NCBI GenBank assembly: GCA_050084515.1
Contig: CM114274.1
Location: 14,446,001-14,510,000 of the forward strand
DNA: 64,000 bases
Origin: Blasia pusilla
Taxonomy: Eukaryota; Marchantiophyta; Marchantiopsida; Blasiales
Direction of reading: 5' to 3'
Shown piece by piece: positions 1-11,419 of the stretch; the first letter of the stretch is position 1, and each line of letters begins with the position of its first letter. Made by a program: the position numbers and the translations under genes. The notes under the pieces were generated by a model. The model was not told the DNA's origin and searched no databases. It worked only from the letters and a program-made list of their open reading frames with translations.

Positions 1-445
1 CCTGATCTTCTACAATTTCAATAGGCTCCTCATCAACTATCATCAATGAGTCCTCAGATTTCATAGGGCTTTGATTCCACATCTTTTGATTTTGCGCACA
101 TATTGGACCAAGGCCCAAAATTGCTCAACGAGCCTTCAGATTTTGCATATATGTCAGCTCCAGACGAAAGTATTCAATCCGTAGGTTTTCTGATCTCGAG
201 CACATGTTAAGACGTCTTTACACAAGAGTTCTGGCAACATTCATGCTCAAATTATGCACAAATAGAAAAGTTTCCGCATACATCCATAGACGTGGAACAG
301 TTGGATGAAGATACAAACACTTTGTGATCACCTAAATGAAATTCAAACCCCGTCAACATAAATGAAAGTCGTAACACAAACATATAAAACTAAGCCCATG
401 ACCCATTTATCTGAGTGGAAAAATCTGTTGCAAACATATTTATAG

Positions 446-450
<5 letters not shown>
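1..450. other. No gene recognised (AT-rich)
   Basis: No open frame of note and no recognisable protein or RNA on either strand. The sequence is plain AT-rich plant intergenic DNA leading into a dinucleotide tract. Confidence 0.5.

Positions 451-497
<47 letters not shown>
451..497. repeat. (CT)n microsatellite
   Basis: An uninterrupted CT dinucleotide run of about 23 units. Its complement, a pure GA run, occurs at 11215-11275 inside an R-family repeat. Confidence 0.95.
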
Positions 498-499
<2 letters not shown>

Positions 500-1007
500 C
501 TTGGTTGGGTTTAAACCCCAAAACTACCGCGTGCAAGTAATATAGCAATACTCTCTATCAAGTTGCCCATTGCTGTAGTTTGAACCTGTAGAGAGCTTGC
601 AATGTCGTTCCCCTGGTTGGTAGGTGTGGATTAATGTGTCGTGTAATCCATGTGACTTGTGGCAGTTGTGCCACAAGTAAGGTGTCCAATGGACTTAGTT
701 GGAGAAATGTAGACCTCTCCTTCTTTTGAAGCTGGATTCACGGACCCTCCTCTGCAACTTAATGCTAGGGTTGTTCACCTTGGCAGGTAGTGATGATCTC
801 TTGGGGTAACAAGTGGGCTCTCTTTGGGCACCCCGCCGCTTGGAAGCAGCCCCTCCGCACAAATAGGACAGCGAGTCCTTGTCTGGACTTTCGGGCTGGG
901 AGCTTAAACATTCTCCCCAGATCCTAAATCAGTTGTTTGCCAAACCTCTATATATAATCAGCGGCCTTGAGCCCAATATATCTCCGTCCTCCCAAGCTTG
1001 TGAGGAT
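498..1007. other. No gene recognised
   Basis: Mixed-composition DNA with no supported coding region. Short frames here overlap on both strands and show no protein family motif. Confidence 0.4.
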
Positions 1008-1045
1008 GTTCACTAGAAGAAGTTTGGAATCTTCTTCTAGTGAAC
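1008..1045. repeat. 15-bp perfect inverted repeat (hairpin)
   Basis: Arms at 1008-1022 and 1031-1045 are exact reverse complements around an 8-nt loop. The arms contain CACTAGAAGAAG, which resembles the terminal sequence of the CACTA element at 13397. This could be two abutting transposon ends or chance. Confidence 0.8.
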
Positions 1046-1059
1046 AGTTAATTTTTTTG

Positions 1060-1530
1060 GGAAATACATATATACGTTGTTTCAACGATGGAGTACGCAT
1101 CCTCGTTAAAGATCTACTGCACAAAATAACGAGTCTTCTGTTGAAGCAAAGATTCATGGTTGGCAAGGTCGAGCACATCCCGATGATCCAATATTTGCTA
1201 GGAGTGGGGGCGGCCTGGCCTCCCTGTTCTTCCTTCTGGTCGTCTTCACACAGAATCCACAGATGGACACAGCGAGGTAAAGTTGTTTTCACCGTAGTAA
1301 TAAACATTCCACTATTCTGGAAATACCTAGCAGATTCGTCACGAAGTCCGCATAGTCCGTAAAATTGACGACAAAGTTGGGACTGTCAGCCCGGGCGTAT
1401 TTTCCCGGGGTGGAGTAGTAGATTCTGTCAATTTCTGTGGGACACAGTGCGCTTGTAGATAGCTGCATGTTCCGGACAGGAAACGCAGGAAACGCGTTTT
1501 TGCGTCAGATTTGGCGCGTGAGTCAACCGA
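1060..1530. other. Duplicated non-coding blocks shared with the lectin loci
   Basis: About 1060-1330 aligns by eye with 55570-55920, upstream of the lectin-TM gene. Shared landmarks include the run around GATGGAGT.CGCATCCTCG and a block near GTAAAGTTGTTTTCAC. About 1430-1530 aligns with 15570-15680, upstream of the lectin kinase (GTAGATAGCT, then CAGATTTG..C.CGTGA). The similarity is collinear but diverged with many indels, so this is an old duplication and not a recent one. Overlapping open frames here look like non-coding shadows. No lectin coding sequence was found beside it. Confidence 0.55.
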
Positions 1531-1619
1531 ATTCCTGCAGCGTTGAGTCAGACAGGAACCTGTGGACCCCGGTGTTCCGGACTCTGTCCGAACCACCAGA
1601 CTCCGCAGGCAGGTGCCGG

Positions 1620-2650
1620 TAGGATGCAGAAGTTCACCGGACCCATGGAAAGAATGATTCCAAATCTGACCTTAAACTTCACGAATTCTTTCACAAACAT
1701 ATTTGGTGGACCCACGCATTTTCCCATCTCAAAATCACTCACTCCCCTCGTCTTCCAATTTCGTGCAAGATAAGTCCCACACACTTATGTTTTCACGATC
1801 GATTCTGGTTTCCTCCAAATTCCTCCAAGGACCCTCACCCTAAAATTCCTTCACTTGGACCAATGTATCTAATAATTGACGACCCCGTATGCATAATAAC
1901 AAAGACTAATTTTTTATTTCCGTGCCACCGGAAATAAAAAATTATTTGAATAACTTTTGTTAGTGTAACGATGCTCCATTCAAACCTTTTTATTACATTA
2001 TGCCCCTAACATGTAAAATATTTCCGTACTGCCAAAGTATGAAGAAAGTACTCTCCCTTAGTACATTAGTACAAAATAGGAAAATGTTTGAAATTTTTTT
2101 ATTCGAATCATATTAGATGGATAGAAATAGATATGGATAGAGAAACGGATAGGGATTTGAGTGGCATAGAAAAATAATAATTTATTAATCAAGTAATATT
2201 TTAATTAATATTATAATGGGCAATCAAAAGTATTAAGAAAGTGGACTTATTATGATAAATAAATAAAAAATTAGAATTTTTGCCTTAATTCATAGTTGAT
2301 GAAAAGGGAAAATAAATTTTAATAGAGAAGGAATATATTTTGCTTAAATTTCATGGAAGGGTAAAATTACTTAGGGATTGGGATACCATTTAAATTTGAA
2401 TGGAGGATTGTAATTACTTACAAGAGTGAAATATTATTACTCTTATAATATTTTAACCAAAAAAATTTATAGTTAAATTTTAAAATGAATAATGTGATTC
2501 TTTTTTAAAATAATCATATTAATTCACATGTGATATTTTGGGAAAAGAAAATGAATTTGAATGGAAAAGGAAAATGATTTCCTTAATTAAAATTAACTAA
2601 GAGTTTAATTAGTGAATGTTATTTTGGTGGGAAGAGTGGAAGGGGAGGAA
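1620..2650. other. AT-rich intergenic DNA with a hairpin
   Basis: No gene seen. A 15-bp perfect inverted repeat lies at 1908-1922 and 1929-1943 with a 6-nt loop. From about 2550 to 2640 the sequence resembles 4860-4960, so parts are an interspersed AT-rich repeat. Confidence 0.5.
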
Positions 2651-2870
2651 TCTATATTATTCCGTGAGCGTGCCTTCTTGATTTGCAAACACCTCTCTGT
2701 TTGACACATGGTAATTGGGCAGCAAGAAAATATTTGTGCTACGGGCAGCAAGAAAAAAAAATTGAATTTGTGTGTAACATCATTAGTCCCTGCCCTTCAC
2801 GTGCTATACACTAGCAAAAGCTCTTCAAACACTTTTGTATTTTCTGTGCATCGCACACGCATCTTACTAG
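2651..2870 (+). mobile_element. Mini-Helitron (non-autonomous), about 220 bp
   Basis: The left end is TCTATATTATTCCG preceded by A. The right end is ...CTTACTAG followed by T, preceded by a short hairpin around GTGCATCGCAC. This matches the plant Helitron pattern of a TC start, a subterminal hairpin and a CTAG end inserted between A and T. The left 60 bp recur near 5240, 5355, 5547 and 7683, so it belongs to a small local family. There is no room for a Rep/helicase gene. Confidence 0.7.
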
Positions 2871-3779
2871 TACTTCAGAATTGAGAAGTCTTCCTCAAAA
2901 GATAGAAGACTAGACTGAATACGCCACCAATTTTATAATGTCTCACATATCTGAGCATGGAGGGGAGGAAGATGAATTCCAAATAGCCTCATCGAGGATA
3001 TCTCCAAGGGTGAGATAAGCACTCATATCACCTCCTCCCGGTAGGTTATAAGCAACTTGAGATAGACAATGTACACATTTTCTACCAAATCTGCACATGG
3101 TCTCTCACAAGTTAAACTAGTAATATTTTGTTCTGCACTCACTCAGCTTGTGGAAATGAAAAGGAGAATATAATTAAACCAATACATTATACATATGTTA
3201 AAATTATAAAGTTGAAAAATAAATAGTAAAGATAGGTTTTCATTTAAATATATGAATAATCATGAGATGCTAATTTTTATCTTTTCACTTGTTAATTTAG
3301 AAAGAAATATATTATCCTTATTTTTCCAACCCCCGTCTCTCAATTAGAAAAACAAATCACTTCTTTTTATCCAAAGTTTGTATCATAATATTCTTTAGAA
3401 ATCTCTTACAATTAAAGCTTAAAAAAATAATACATGGATAAATTTTTCAAAATTCAATACATGGGCACAGTAGGGAACTCTTTCACTCTATTCAATTCAA
3501 TTTGACCAACAATTTGACCAATATTGATTCAATTTGACTCTATTCAATGTTTGAGAGAGAGAACGCCTTGTGTGCCTTTCATGTGTGTGTCTTGACTATG
3601 CTCCCAGGTTAAAAATCTGGATAAAATTCCAGGCCTTCACAAAAAAAAAACAAAAAAAAAACCAAATCTCTTGAGTGAGAACCCAAATCTAGATGTGAAG
3701 GTGCCATGTCGGATGCGATGTCAATTTCACATATGTGGAAGAGGTCCCATAAGCCAGATCGGCTTCACGTGGACTAAAA
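2871..3779. other. No gene recognised
   Basis: AT-rich sequence without recognisable coding, RNA or terminal-repeat features. It ends in a run of TCTAC units (3780-3805) that opens the next repeat. Confidence 0.45.
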
Positions 3780-4175
3780 ATCTACTCTACTCTACTCTAC
3801 TCTCTCATGTCAAACCAAACCCATTCTTCTAATGAGATATTTGGGTTACACATACAAGGCAAGGAGGAGCATTGTTCCGCCACCTTATGCTAAGAGGTTC
3901 TACAAAGACAAAATTAGCTCTCACGCTCTCTCTCTTGGAGGTATATTCCCTTCCCTCTCCCAAGCTCTCTCCACAATAACTTATGCTGGTAGGTCATCTT
4001 CTTGGCTCTTAACCTACTGTAGGGGATTAAGGGCCACTTCCCAAAAGTAAAAAGGTAACTATACTCAAAATAGAAATTTATCGAAAATAGTAAATTTCTA
4101 TATATGGCTCCAAATAAGCCGAAACGAAGGGGAAATATGCTCTCTCAGGTCATCTAAGGCTAGTTACAAGACACG
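3780..4175 (+). repeat. R-family interspersed repeat, copy 1
   Basis: A diverged copy of the roughly 500-bp repeat seen best at 49345-49859 and 58164-58640. Shared landmarks in order are CATGTCAAACCAAACCC, AATGAGA, AGGTTC.ACAAAGA, CTCTCCCAAGCTCTCTC, CTTGGCTCTT and GGCTCCAAATRAGCCGAAAC. Short open frames across it recur between copies but carry no protein signature. The element class is unknown; an LTR fragment is possible because one edge reads TGTTAGGATAG on the opposite strand in better copies. Confidence 0.7.
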
Positions 4176-4390
4176 GGCACGTCTCGCCTAGCATTAGTCC
4201 TATGGTTGGTTCCGCTATCCTTTTAGTCTCACAACAAGCTAGTTAAGGTTGCAGCTTTGGTGGGTCATACCAAGGTCTTTTCTCCTTGGACTTGCAATCA
4301 TGACTCGATTTCAAGGTCCTCCGCTAGTGTGGGTGCCATAGATTTAGATGTTCGTGATGTATCCCATTAATTGCATTAGACTCAGATTTA
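4176..4390 (+). repeat. Fragment of element E terminal repeat
   Basis: Aligns collinearly with 24190-24400 (AAGGCTAGT..., GTCTCGCC, TTAGTCCT, TCCTAGTCTCACAA-like block, CACTAGTGTGG). It follows the R copy directly. A similar fragment sits beside a decayed R copy at 52045-52150. Confidence 0.6.
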
Positions 4391-5239
4391 CCTTTGGATT
4401 TTTGCAAATTTTAATCTCCAAGTCATCTTGTTTTTGCCATAACTCTCAATAAGTCTCAAGGCCAAACTTTGAAAAAGGTAGAAATTTACATGTCTACATT
4501 AGTATTTTTTTCATCGTCTATTATAGGTAGCATTATCAAAATTTTGATAAAAAAATATAATTAATATTGCAATAAGAAGTGATGCCTATTTAAATAAAGA
4601 AGGGGCACTTCTCACATAATGTGGTGCATAAAGAAATCCTTCACTAAAATAAAATTGTTCTTCTTGATATCTTCATACCCGTGGATGGCATTGAATGCCA
4701 TCGATATCTTGCTAATATTGTAAGTATAAAAATCTCCCTCTCATTGACAACCCTCTATGCATAATAAGACAAAATAGTGAGATAATAAGACAAAATAGTA
4801 ACAAGCTTACAATTTTTTCCCTTAATTTACATTTGATATTCTGGGAAAGAAAAATGAAAATTGAATGGAAGATAGAAATAATTTTATTGATCAAATTTAA
4901 TGAATGATTTAGTTAGTGGATGTTATTTTGGTGGGAGAAGTGGAAGAGGGACGAATAGGTATTGTTTAAAGTTTTAGGGAGGGAAAGAAATATTTAGGGG
5001 AGTGAGGTATTATTTAAACTTTAATTGCGGAGAGGAATTATTTAAAAGAGTAAAATTATATTACTCTTTTAAGATTTAAGAAAATGAAATTCATATTTAA
5101 ATTTTAAATGAAAAAAATTATGTAGAAAATTTATTTTTGTACATGTTAAACAAATCTATATTTGTATGACACTTTTTTATTTTTAAATCCTAGTTTATAT
5201 TACCCTGGGAAAATTGAAAAAGATGAAAAAAATATTTAA
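4391..5239. other. AT-rich intergenic DNA
   Basis: No gene recognised. Around 4860-4960 it repeats the AT-rich block of 2550-2640. Confidence 0.45.
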
Positions 5240-5880
5240 ACAACATGTATATTATTATTAGAGAGTGTCGTCTTGATTTGCAAACGTCTTTATGTTGGAA
5301 ATATGGTAAGTGGGCAACAAGAAAATGTTTCACATGTTAGAGACAACAAGAAAATCTATATTATTATTAAAAAGTGCCTTAGGTTTCACATATTATCAAA
5401 AAATATTTGAATTTATGAGTTATCATTAATTCCTCAAACACCCTTCCTTTTTATTTCCGTCCATCGTGCATAGCATGGGCACCTAATCTAATCCTTTAAA
5501 TAATAAAATTTCAAGAATGATTCGGTGCATCGCACTCGCGACACAATCTATACTATTATGGGAGAGTGTCTTCTCCCTGTGCAAACACCCGAGCACCTGA
5601 CATGTGGTATTTTGGCCCAACTAAATGCCGTGTTTCCACACGGTCTGATATGTAGTTTCGCAATTCTAAACCTTCAAAAGGGATTTTTTTTAGCTGTTGG
5701 ATGGGGTCTTTAGGGTTTTGGAACTTTTACCGTGAAAATGGTTTTTTTAATCATTCAAATTTTCTGTTCTTGAAGATAGTTAGATCCGCCGCATGAGGGA
5801 GATCCATCGATTTAATGGGCCTCTTGCTATTCAAAGAGGCGTCACGACTTATAGGACCTTATAGAGTAGAAGTATTGAAG
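5240..5880 (+). mobile_element. Cluster of nested Helitron-like termini
   Basis: Three left-end-like sequences occur at about 5240 (TATATTATTATTAGAGAGTG), 5355 (TCTATATTATTATTAAAAAG) and 5547 (TCTATACTATTATGGGAGAG). Each is followed by the family's shared stretch. Degraded right-end hairpins (GTGCATCGCAC type) lie near 5465-5485 and 5523-5535. The order suggests a small element (about 5355-5490) nested in another (about 5240-5545), followed by a third whose right end is not clear. All are non-coding. Confidence 0.5.
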
Positions 5881-6129
5881 TGTTACAAACTCACTATACG
5901 CACTTCTGCTCACGTAACATCAGGTCTCATTTGAACGCAGGTAACATCGGATCTTTACTCATTCAATGAAATGTTACAAGCCATTGCTCTACCTATTGGT
6001 GAGCTTATGAGCTTTATTGACAAAGATATCATTTACACATGCAATAGCTATTGTGTGTCTTCGAGCTCTACTCTTAATATTGCTATTTTGTTGTTCTTGC
6101 ATTTCAAGTACTTTGCACAGTGATCGGCA

Positions 6130-6345
6130 GCTCCCACTCCCGAGTCAGCTTTTGTACCAGCTCCAGCTACTGATTCGGCTCCTTCGGCAGGTTTGATTTC
6201 CCGACAATTCCTACTCTCGAGTCGGCTCCTTCAGCAGCTCCAACTCCCAATTTGGCTCCTTCGGCAGCTCCCATTGCTGTTTTGGATCCTTCAGCAACTC
6301 CTCCAACTCTTGGTTTAGCTCCTTCTACTCCCGGTTCTCCAAGTG
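6130..6345 (+). repeat. Imperfect tandem repeat encoding Pro/Ala/Ser-rich frame
   Basis: Units of roughly 30-36 bp built on GGCTCCTTCGGCAGCTCC are repeated several times. One forward frame reads as APSAAPTP-like arrays and runs open from 6252 to 6602, ending in a basic stretch. It resembles a Pro-rich cell-wall or linker fragment by composition only. There is no signal peptide or start context, so it may be a gene fragment or chance low complexity. Confidence 0.4.
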
Positions 6346-7682
6346 CTATATCACCACACACTCTCTGGAGAGCTTTAACTCCCAACCTGCAAGCATCCCC
6401 AACACACAGGCGCAGAATACACGGAAGCAACCAAAATGACCGGTCTGGCAACGAGAATAACAACAAGGAAGTCCACCCAAGGAAAGGGAAAGAGTGTAAT
6501 GAAGGTGGCTTCATCGAAGAAGCATTTCGGTGTAAAGGGTCTCCTAGATCTCTTACGTCTCCCTGTTGCCCTTTCTATTGTCTTCGAGTTGAGTACTCTT
6601 AGAACAAGGAGCGAGCTACAAGTCTTGAAAATTGCACAAATTCAGCAGCACTAGCCCATAGCACATACCAAGCCCACTGAGAAGAGCTCTGAACGCCCCC
6701 ATCCCACTCTCGACAGTTAGTGAGCTACAAGCTTGATGTTTGTGGCTTAACGCAAAGCTATTGGACAAATAGTTGGACCACACATTGAGAAACCACCTGA
6801 AACTTTGGCAAAGTGAGCATCCTTTCAAGTGCGGCTGTATGTAGAAAGCGCGAAGGAAAAACCAAGGAAGAAGGTAGACGCAAGCGGGACCTAGGGACCA
6901 AAAAATCATGGAACGAGTGGGCGGGAGCTAGAGCCAGCGACGAGCAGCGAACCTCAAGCGCAAGCGCAACCAAATGGAAGCAACTAAAATGAAATAAAAA
7001 AGGCCCGCTCTGAACATGTCGAGGAACACGCGTCGGGATAAATTTGAGGTGGCTCTAAAAGCCGCTTGACCGCGCCTATACTTGAGTGTGCATACACTCG
7101 AGCAGGCCTGTACTCAAGCGCGAGTGCACCCAAGCGTGCCTCTATTGTTGAGTACTCGAGAGAGCGCCATGGAGCGAAGGGGATGCAATGATGGTGAGAG
7201 GAGAATGAGCGCGAGTCGTGAGCAAACGAGCGAGAGGAAAGTGGAGGGGAGAGCGGAAGGGAAATGGAGGGGAGAGTGAAGTTTGCTCCCTCTCCCCATT
7301 CGACTAGGAGTGTCGACTCAGGGGAGGGGTCTAAGTGACAAAGGGGGAAGGGGGCCAGAGACGCCAAGGGCCCGCGGCGATCGGAGAGACAAAGACATGG
7401 CGATCTCCACCGTTTGATGCCAATCCAACGGCCACTTACATCCGGCCGTTGGATGGAGACCTAATGCAGATCCGCGGCGGCCACGGTTAGGTGGGTCTTA
7501 GGATAGGGTTAGGGTAGTGATACGTTTGGGCTACCAAACCTTCCCTTAAAAAATATTATAAAAAATTCCTTTTTTTTCCTTTTCTCTTTTTTCTCCTTTT
7601 TTTCTCTTCTAATTTTTCCTACTTTTTCAAATTTAGTTACATAATTCTCTTTTGGTATTTTTAAAAAATTTTTTTTTCAAAA
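6346..7682. other. No gene recognised
   Basis: The 7.1-7.4 kb part is purine-rich on the plus strand and yields several overlapping frames on both strands, none with family motifs. From 7520 it becomes pyrimidine and AT-rich. Confidence 0.4.
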
Positions 7683-7865
7683 AATATACATTATTATGAG
7701 AAAATGTCTGCTTGATTTGCAAACACCTCTCTATGTATGACAACTCGGCAACAAGAAAAATATTTTTCTTTATACCATTAAATTTTTTTTAAATTTTTAT
7801 GTAACATCATTAATCATTAAAAAAGAATTGAAACACTTTTTTTCATCGAATGGATACCTTACTAG
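7683..7865 (+). mobile_element. Mini-Helitron, about 180 bp
   Basis: It shares the family left segment (ATTATTATGAG.AAATGTC, CTTGATTTGCAAACACC) with 2651 and ends CCTTACTAG followed by T at 7865. A weak hairpin (TTCATCGAATGGA) precedes the end. The first bases are mutated from TCTATA. Confidence 0.55.
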
Positions 7866-10299
7866 TATTGTATGGCTGGGATTTTGTATCCACGCTCAAT
7901 GCCAATCAGCCTCTAGCACGTACTCTCCTATTTCAATTGCTGTTGCAACGGAGCATTGCAGGTTTCTGACTTCCCGATAAATCGCGTCGGTAAGGTTCGG
8001 GGAGAATTCCCGGGAAGAGCTCAGTTCCTAGACGTACTCATCGGGAGCCGAGTATTTTCCGGCATTGGAAATCCCATTCGTCAAATGGGAAAAATAAAAT
8101 TCCCCGGCTACCTTTACTCGCAATTCGGATCTCCCCTAACATTGGTGGAGACGTATGCTTCACGCCTTGTTCACTCTACATTCCCACTGTCCCACGAGAT
8201 CCTCTATTCTACCTCACCACTTTTTTTTCGTCACATCAATACGTGGCACAAACTTCTTCTTCTTCATTCACAAACTTTGGACGAAAAGGTCGCCTTCCAT
8301 TTCATTGGGCGGCCGAGCTCTACGGGAGGGCGCGGCCGAGCTCCATGGGATGGCGGCAGGGATGGGAAGGAGACTGATGGTGGGATGGAGGATGGAGGGG
8401 GGTCTTGTGTTATATCAAAACGGAGATACCGACTTCCTCTACGTTTTGATCCGTAGCGTCAATCTTCTAGTGAAGTATTTTTCATTTAATTTTGTTTTGT
8501 AGATTTTTGTTGTTTTAGGGTTTCTCATGTAGGTATTAGGGTCCTCTTTGTTGTCTTGTTTTTTTCTAATGCTTTGAATGTTTCCAAGACAACTCATGTT
8601 GTTATTTCACACCACCCCTCTTTTTTTTTTTTCTCTATGTCCTTATTCTGTAGCCACACACGTTCCTCGTTCACATTTGACCCATGTTTCTCTCCCTTAT
8701 CCCACTCTATTCCCACCTATTTTTTCCATCTATTCTTTTTCCATATCACTAGTACCTCCATACTATCTCTACATTATTTGGGGAAGGGGTTGGGCCATAT
8801 GTCATAAGTGAAGATGGTAGATGAGAGTTCATACTAGGGAGAGCATTTCCGTGGACGGGAAGAGAGTCGGTTACCATTAGGGTTAGTTCAAATGGGGGTT
8901 GTGGGGCGGATTTTGGCGGGGTTTGTCTCTCGAGTTTGACGGAGGGGGTCATGTTCTCTTCTTGGTGAGAGGTGTCCATGCTAGTGATATGGAAAAAGAA
9001 TAGAGGCTAGACGGCCCCTTGCGTAGGGGCTCGTGGGTCGTCTAGCCGGGATACAAAATTCCCTTGTTGTCCCGAATTCTTCACTCGTTCAGGAATTCGG
9101 AACCATTAAGCGGCTAAACATCCTGACTTTGATAGATTCGGATGGGTGGTTCCTCCAGTCGATCATGGATGCTCACCGGTGCTTCATGCATCATCGCCCC
9201 GTCCCGAGGCATGGGAGTGGTTGAGGTCCCACCTTGGCAGTATCACAGGTCTTTTTGAGACCCGTTTTCCCTGCCCGAGGTTGTTTCATAGGATCCCCCA
9301 TGCTATTCGGGATGAGCTTCGCCAGTCTTTAAGAAAAGAAGTCAAAAGTTAAGAGGTCTCCAAGTGTTCTTATGACACTAAGGAGTAAAGTCAAGGAGAT
9401 TTATCTATACTATGATTCACTAATCGGGCATGTATATAATTAAGAAGGATGGGGTTTGAAGAACCCTGCCCTTCTTTTTCACACCTGTCTTCTTAAGATC
9501 CCTTAATTTAAAGATGACTTATCAAGTTATCACCCTTGCCAGCAAGTACTAGTATGTGTACTTATAAGATCTGGCGCGTATATATGTATAATACGAATGA
9601 GGATCCTAAGTAGTATCTAGTGGATCTTTTGAGATGGACTTCAAACCTCTACATCTCAACATATTGATAGAGTTAGGAAGCCGCACTTGAATCAAATGAT
9701 ATGGCTGGAGGACCATCTTATGAGAAATGACTTAGTAAGTAGTGGTTGCACATGTAGCCTAAGGCTAAGGATAGAAAGCCAAATCGACGTCATGATAATT
9801 TGAGTGAATAATAGCAATAAAAAAATCTCTAACATAAAGGCAATTACATACAAGCAAAATTAGAATGGTGGTAGTAATAGAATTGTAATCATCTCAAAAA
9901 TGCTACCAAATTCACACATATTAAAAAAATAGTACATTAGTGGTGTGCTCATCACATATCTGCATATTAAAGTATAGTCTATGGAAAATGTTCAAGGTTG
10001 CAAGTCCATGTCCGCGGACTTATCTTAGTTTGTCCCGAGGACAGACATGTCCATACGGGCTAGGGATGCCCCTCGAAACACTCGGACCGCACCATCTTTT
10101 TGGCTCGATTTCTAGCCTGCGTCAGTCGTGTTGGGTTCCGTGTTGGACCCGTGTGATCCAACTTACAAGTGTTTGGTCTAGGAACGTAGTAGACCTTCAA
10201 GACGATCCATAGAACCTCTAGCTCGGAGAATTGCTAAGGGTTATCGGTTTCATGTCGTGTCCTCTGCCCTCTTGGAGGGCCCTTCAGCATCTACAAGGC
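7866..10299. other. No gene recognised
   Basis: Several short frames exist (for example 7956-8456 and 9033-9352), but they overlap frames on other strands or contain simple-sequence runs and match no family by motif. Around 8600-8740 the sequence is pyrimidine-rich. Confidence 0.4.
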
Positions 10300-10768
10300 A
10301 TGTTTCCCTTCCCTTCGAGCCCATACACTCGATATTGCCCTTCCAAGTCGGACCGTCCCCATTGGTCGCGTCTGTGATGGATGTTCCAAAGGATGGCATG
10401 TGGCATGTTTGACGCCACCTCTCACTAGGGTTCCTCGAGGACGATGGATGTGCCCGAGATGTACATAGAGTAGGTAGTTATAGATTCCGACTTGTGTTTG
10501 TGACATGAATGACAAGAAGGCAACCAACGATACGGCCACATGAGCACCGGCCTTTTTGCCCTTAGCGTTTGAGAGATGTATGTCATAGGAGGTAAGGATA
10601 GATAGCTACGTGGAGTTAGAGGGACCTAACCACCAACTAGGGGGACGATTAGAGATATTTTGGTACTTTTCGTCTCGTTGTATTGATTCCATGAGTTAGC
10701 ATGGGATTATACATGTTTTTGTATATGTTTGGTGACAACGATGTATGTTGTGTAGTTTGCGTACGACA
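10300..10768 (+). mobile_element. Copy D: 3' end of methyltransferase/PHD Ty3-gypsy element
   Basis: From 10373 to the TAG at 10466-10468 the frame gives the second half of a PHD finger ([10 protein letters not shown], then RWMCPRC), nearly the same as element B. It is followed by a 3' untranslated stretch, a polypurine tract (CTAGGGGGACGA, 10637-10648) and a 119-bp LTR-like end (10650-10768) finishing GTACGACA. The region upstream of 10300 does not align clearly with integrase, so D is a truncated 3' fragment. An R repeat starts 11 bp after the LTR. Confidence 0.75.
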
Positions 10769-10779
10769 ACTATCACGTC

Positions 10780-11211
10780 TGTTAGGATAGATCAACAAGA
10801 TCTAGTAGACCGACTTTAGAGATATTAGAGGACAACCTCATGAGATCAAGGATAACCTGCTAAGCCCACGAGTAACTTGAGAGAGCGGGTTTCCCCTTCG
10901 TTTTGGCTCATTTGGAGCCATATTGATGAACTTACTATTTTGGGTAAACTACTATTTTTTTATAGTTTACTTTCCACTTTGGGAAGTGGACCTTGACCCT
11001 CTAGAGGAGATGAAGAGCCAAGGAGATGACCTACGAGCATAGGTTACCGCGGAGAGAGCTTGGGAGAAAGAATGGGATATACCTCCAAGAGAGAGAGCTT
11101 GAGAGCTCATTCTCTCTTTGTTGAATCTCGTGGCATTAGGCGGCATAGCTATGGTCCTTCTTGCCTTGTGTGTGTAACCCAAGCCTCTCATTGGGAGGGT
11201 TTGGTTTGACA

Positions 11212-11281
<70 letters not shown>

Positions 11282-11330
11282 AGAAAGAGAGAGTGCACAC
11301 CATGTAGAGGCTGCTAGGACAACCTAGGTA
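10780..11330 (-). repeat. R-family repeat, copy 2 (minus)
   Basis: It starts TGTTAGGATAGATC on the plus strand and runs as the reverse complement of 49345-49859. It contains a pure GA run (11215-11275) where other copies have short CT-rich stretches, so the microsatellite expanded inside the repeat. Confidence 0.7.
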
Positions 11331-11419
11331 CCGGCTATACCCGTGATAGAGCGTGCCATGGTTTCCTAGAAGTTCTTTTGCTTGATAACTGAGGAGAGGT
11401 ATTCTATTTGGTGAGTCCA

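Noticed and set aside
7500-7520. TAGGGTTAGGGTAG telomere-like string
   Set aside because: Only two or three imperfect units; not an interstitial telomere array.
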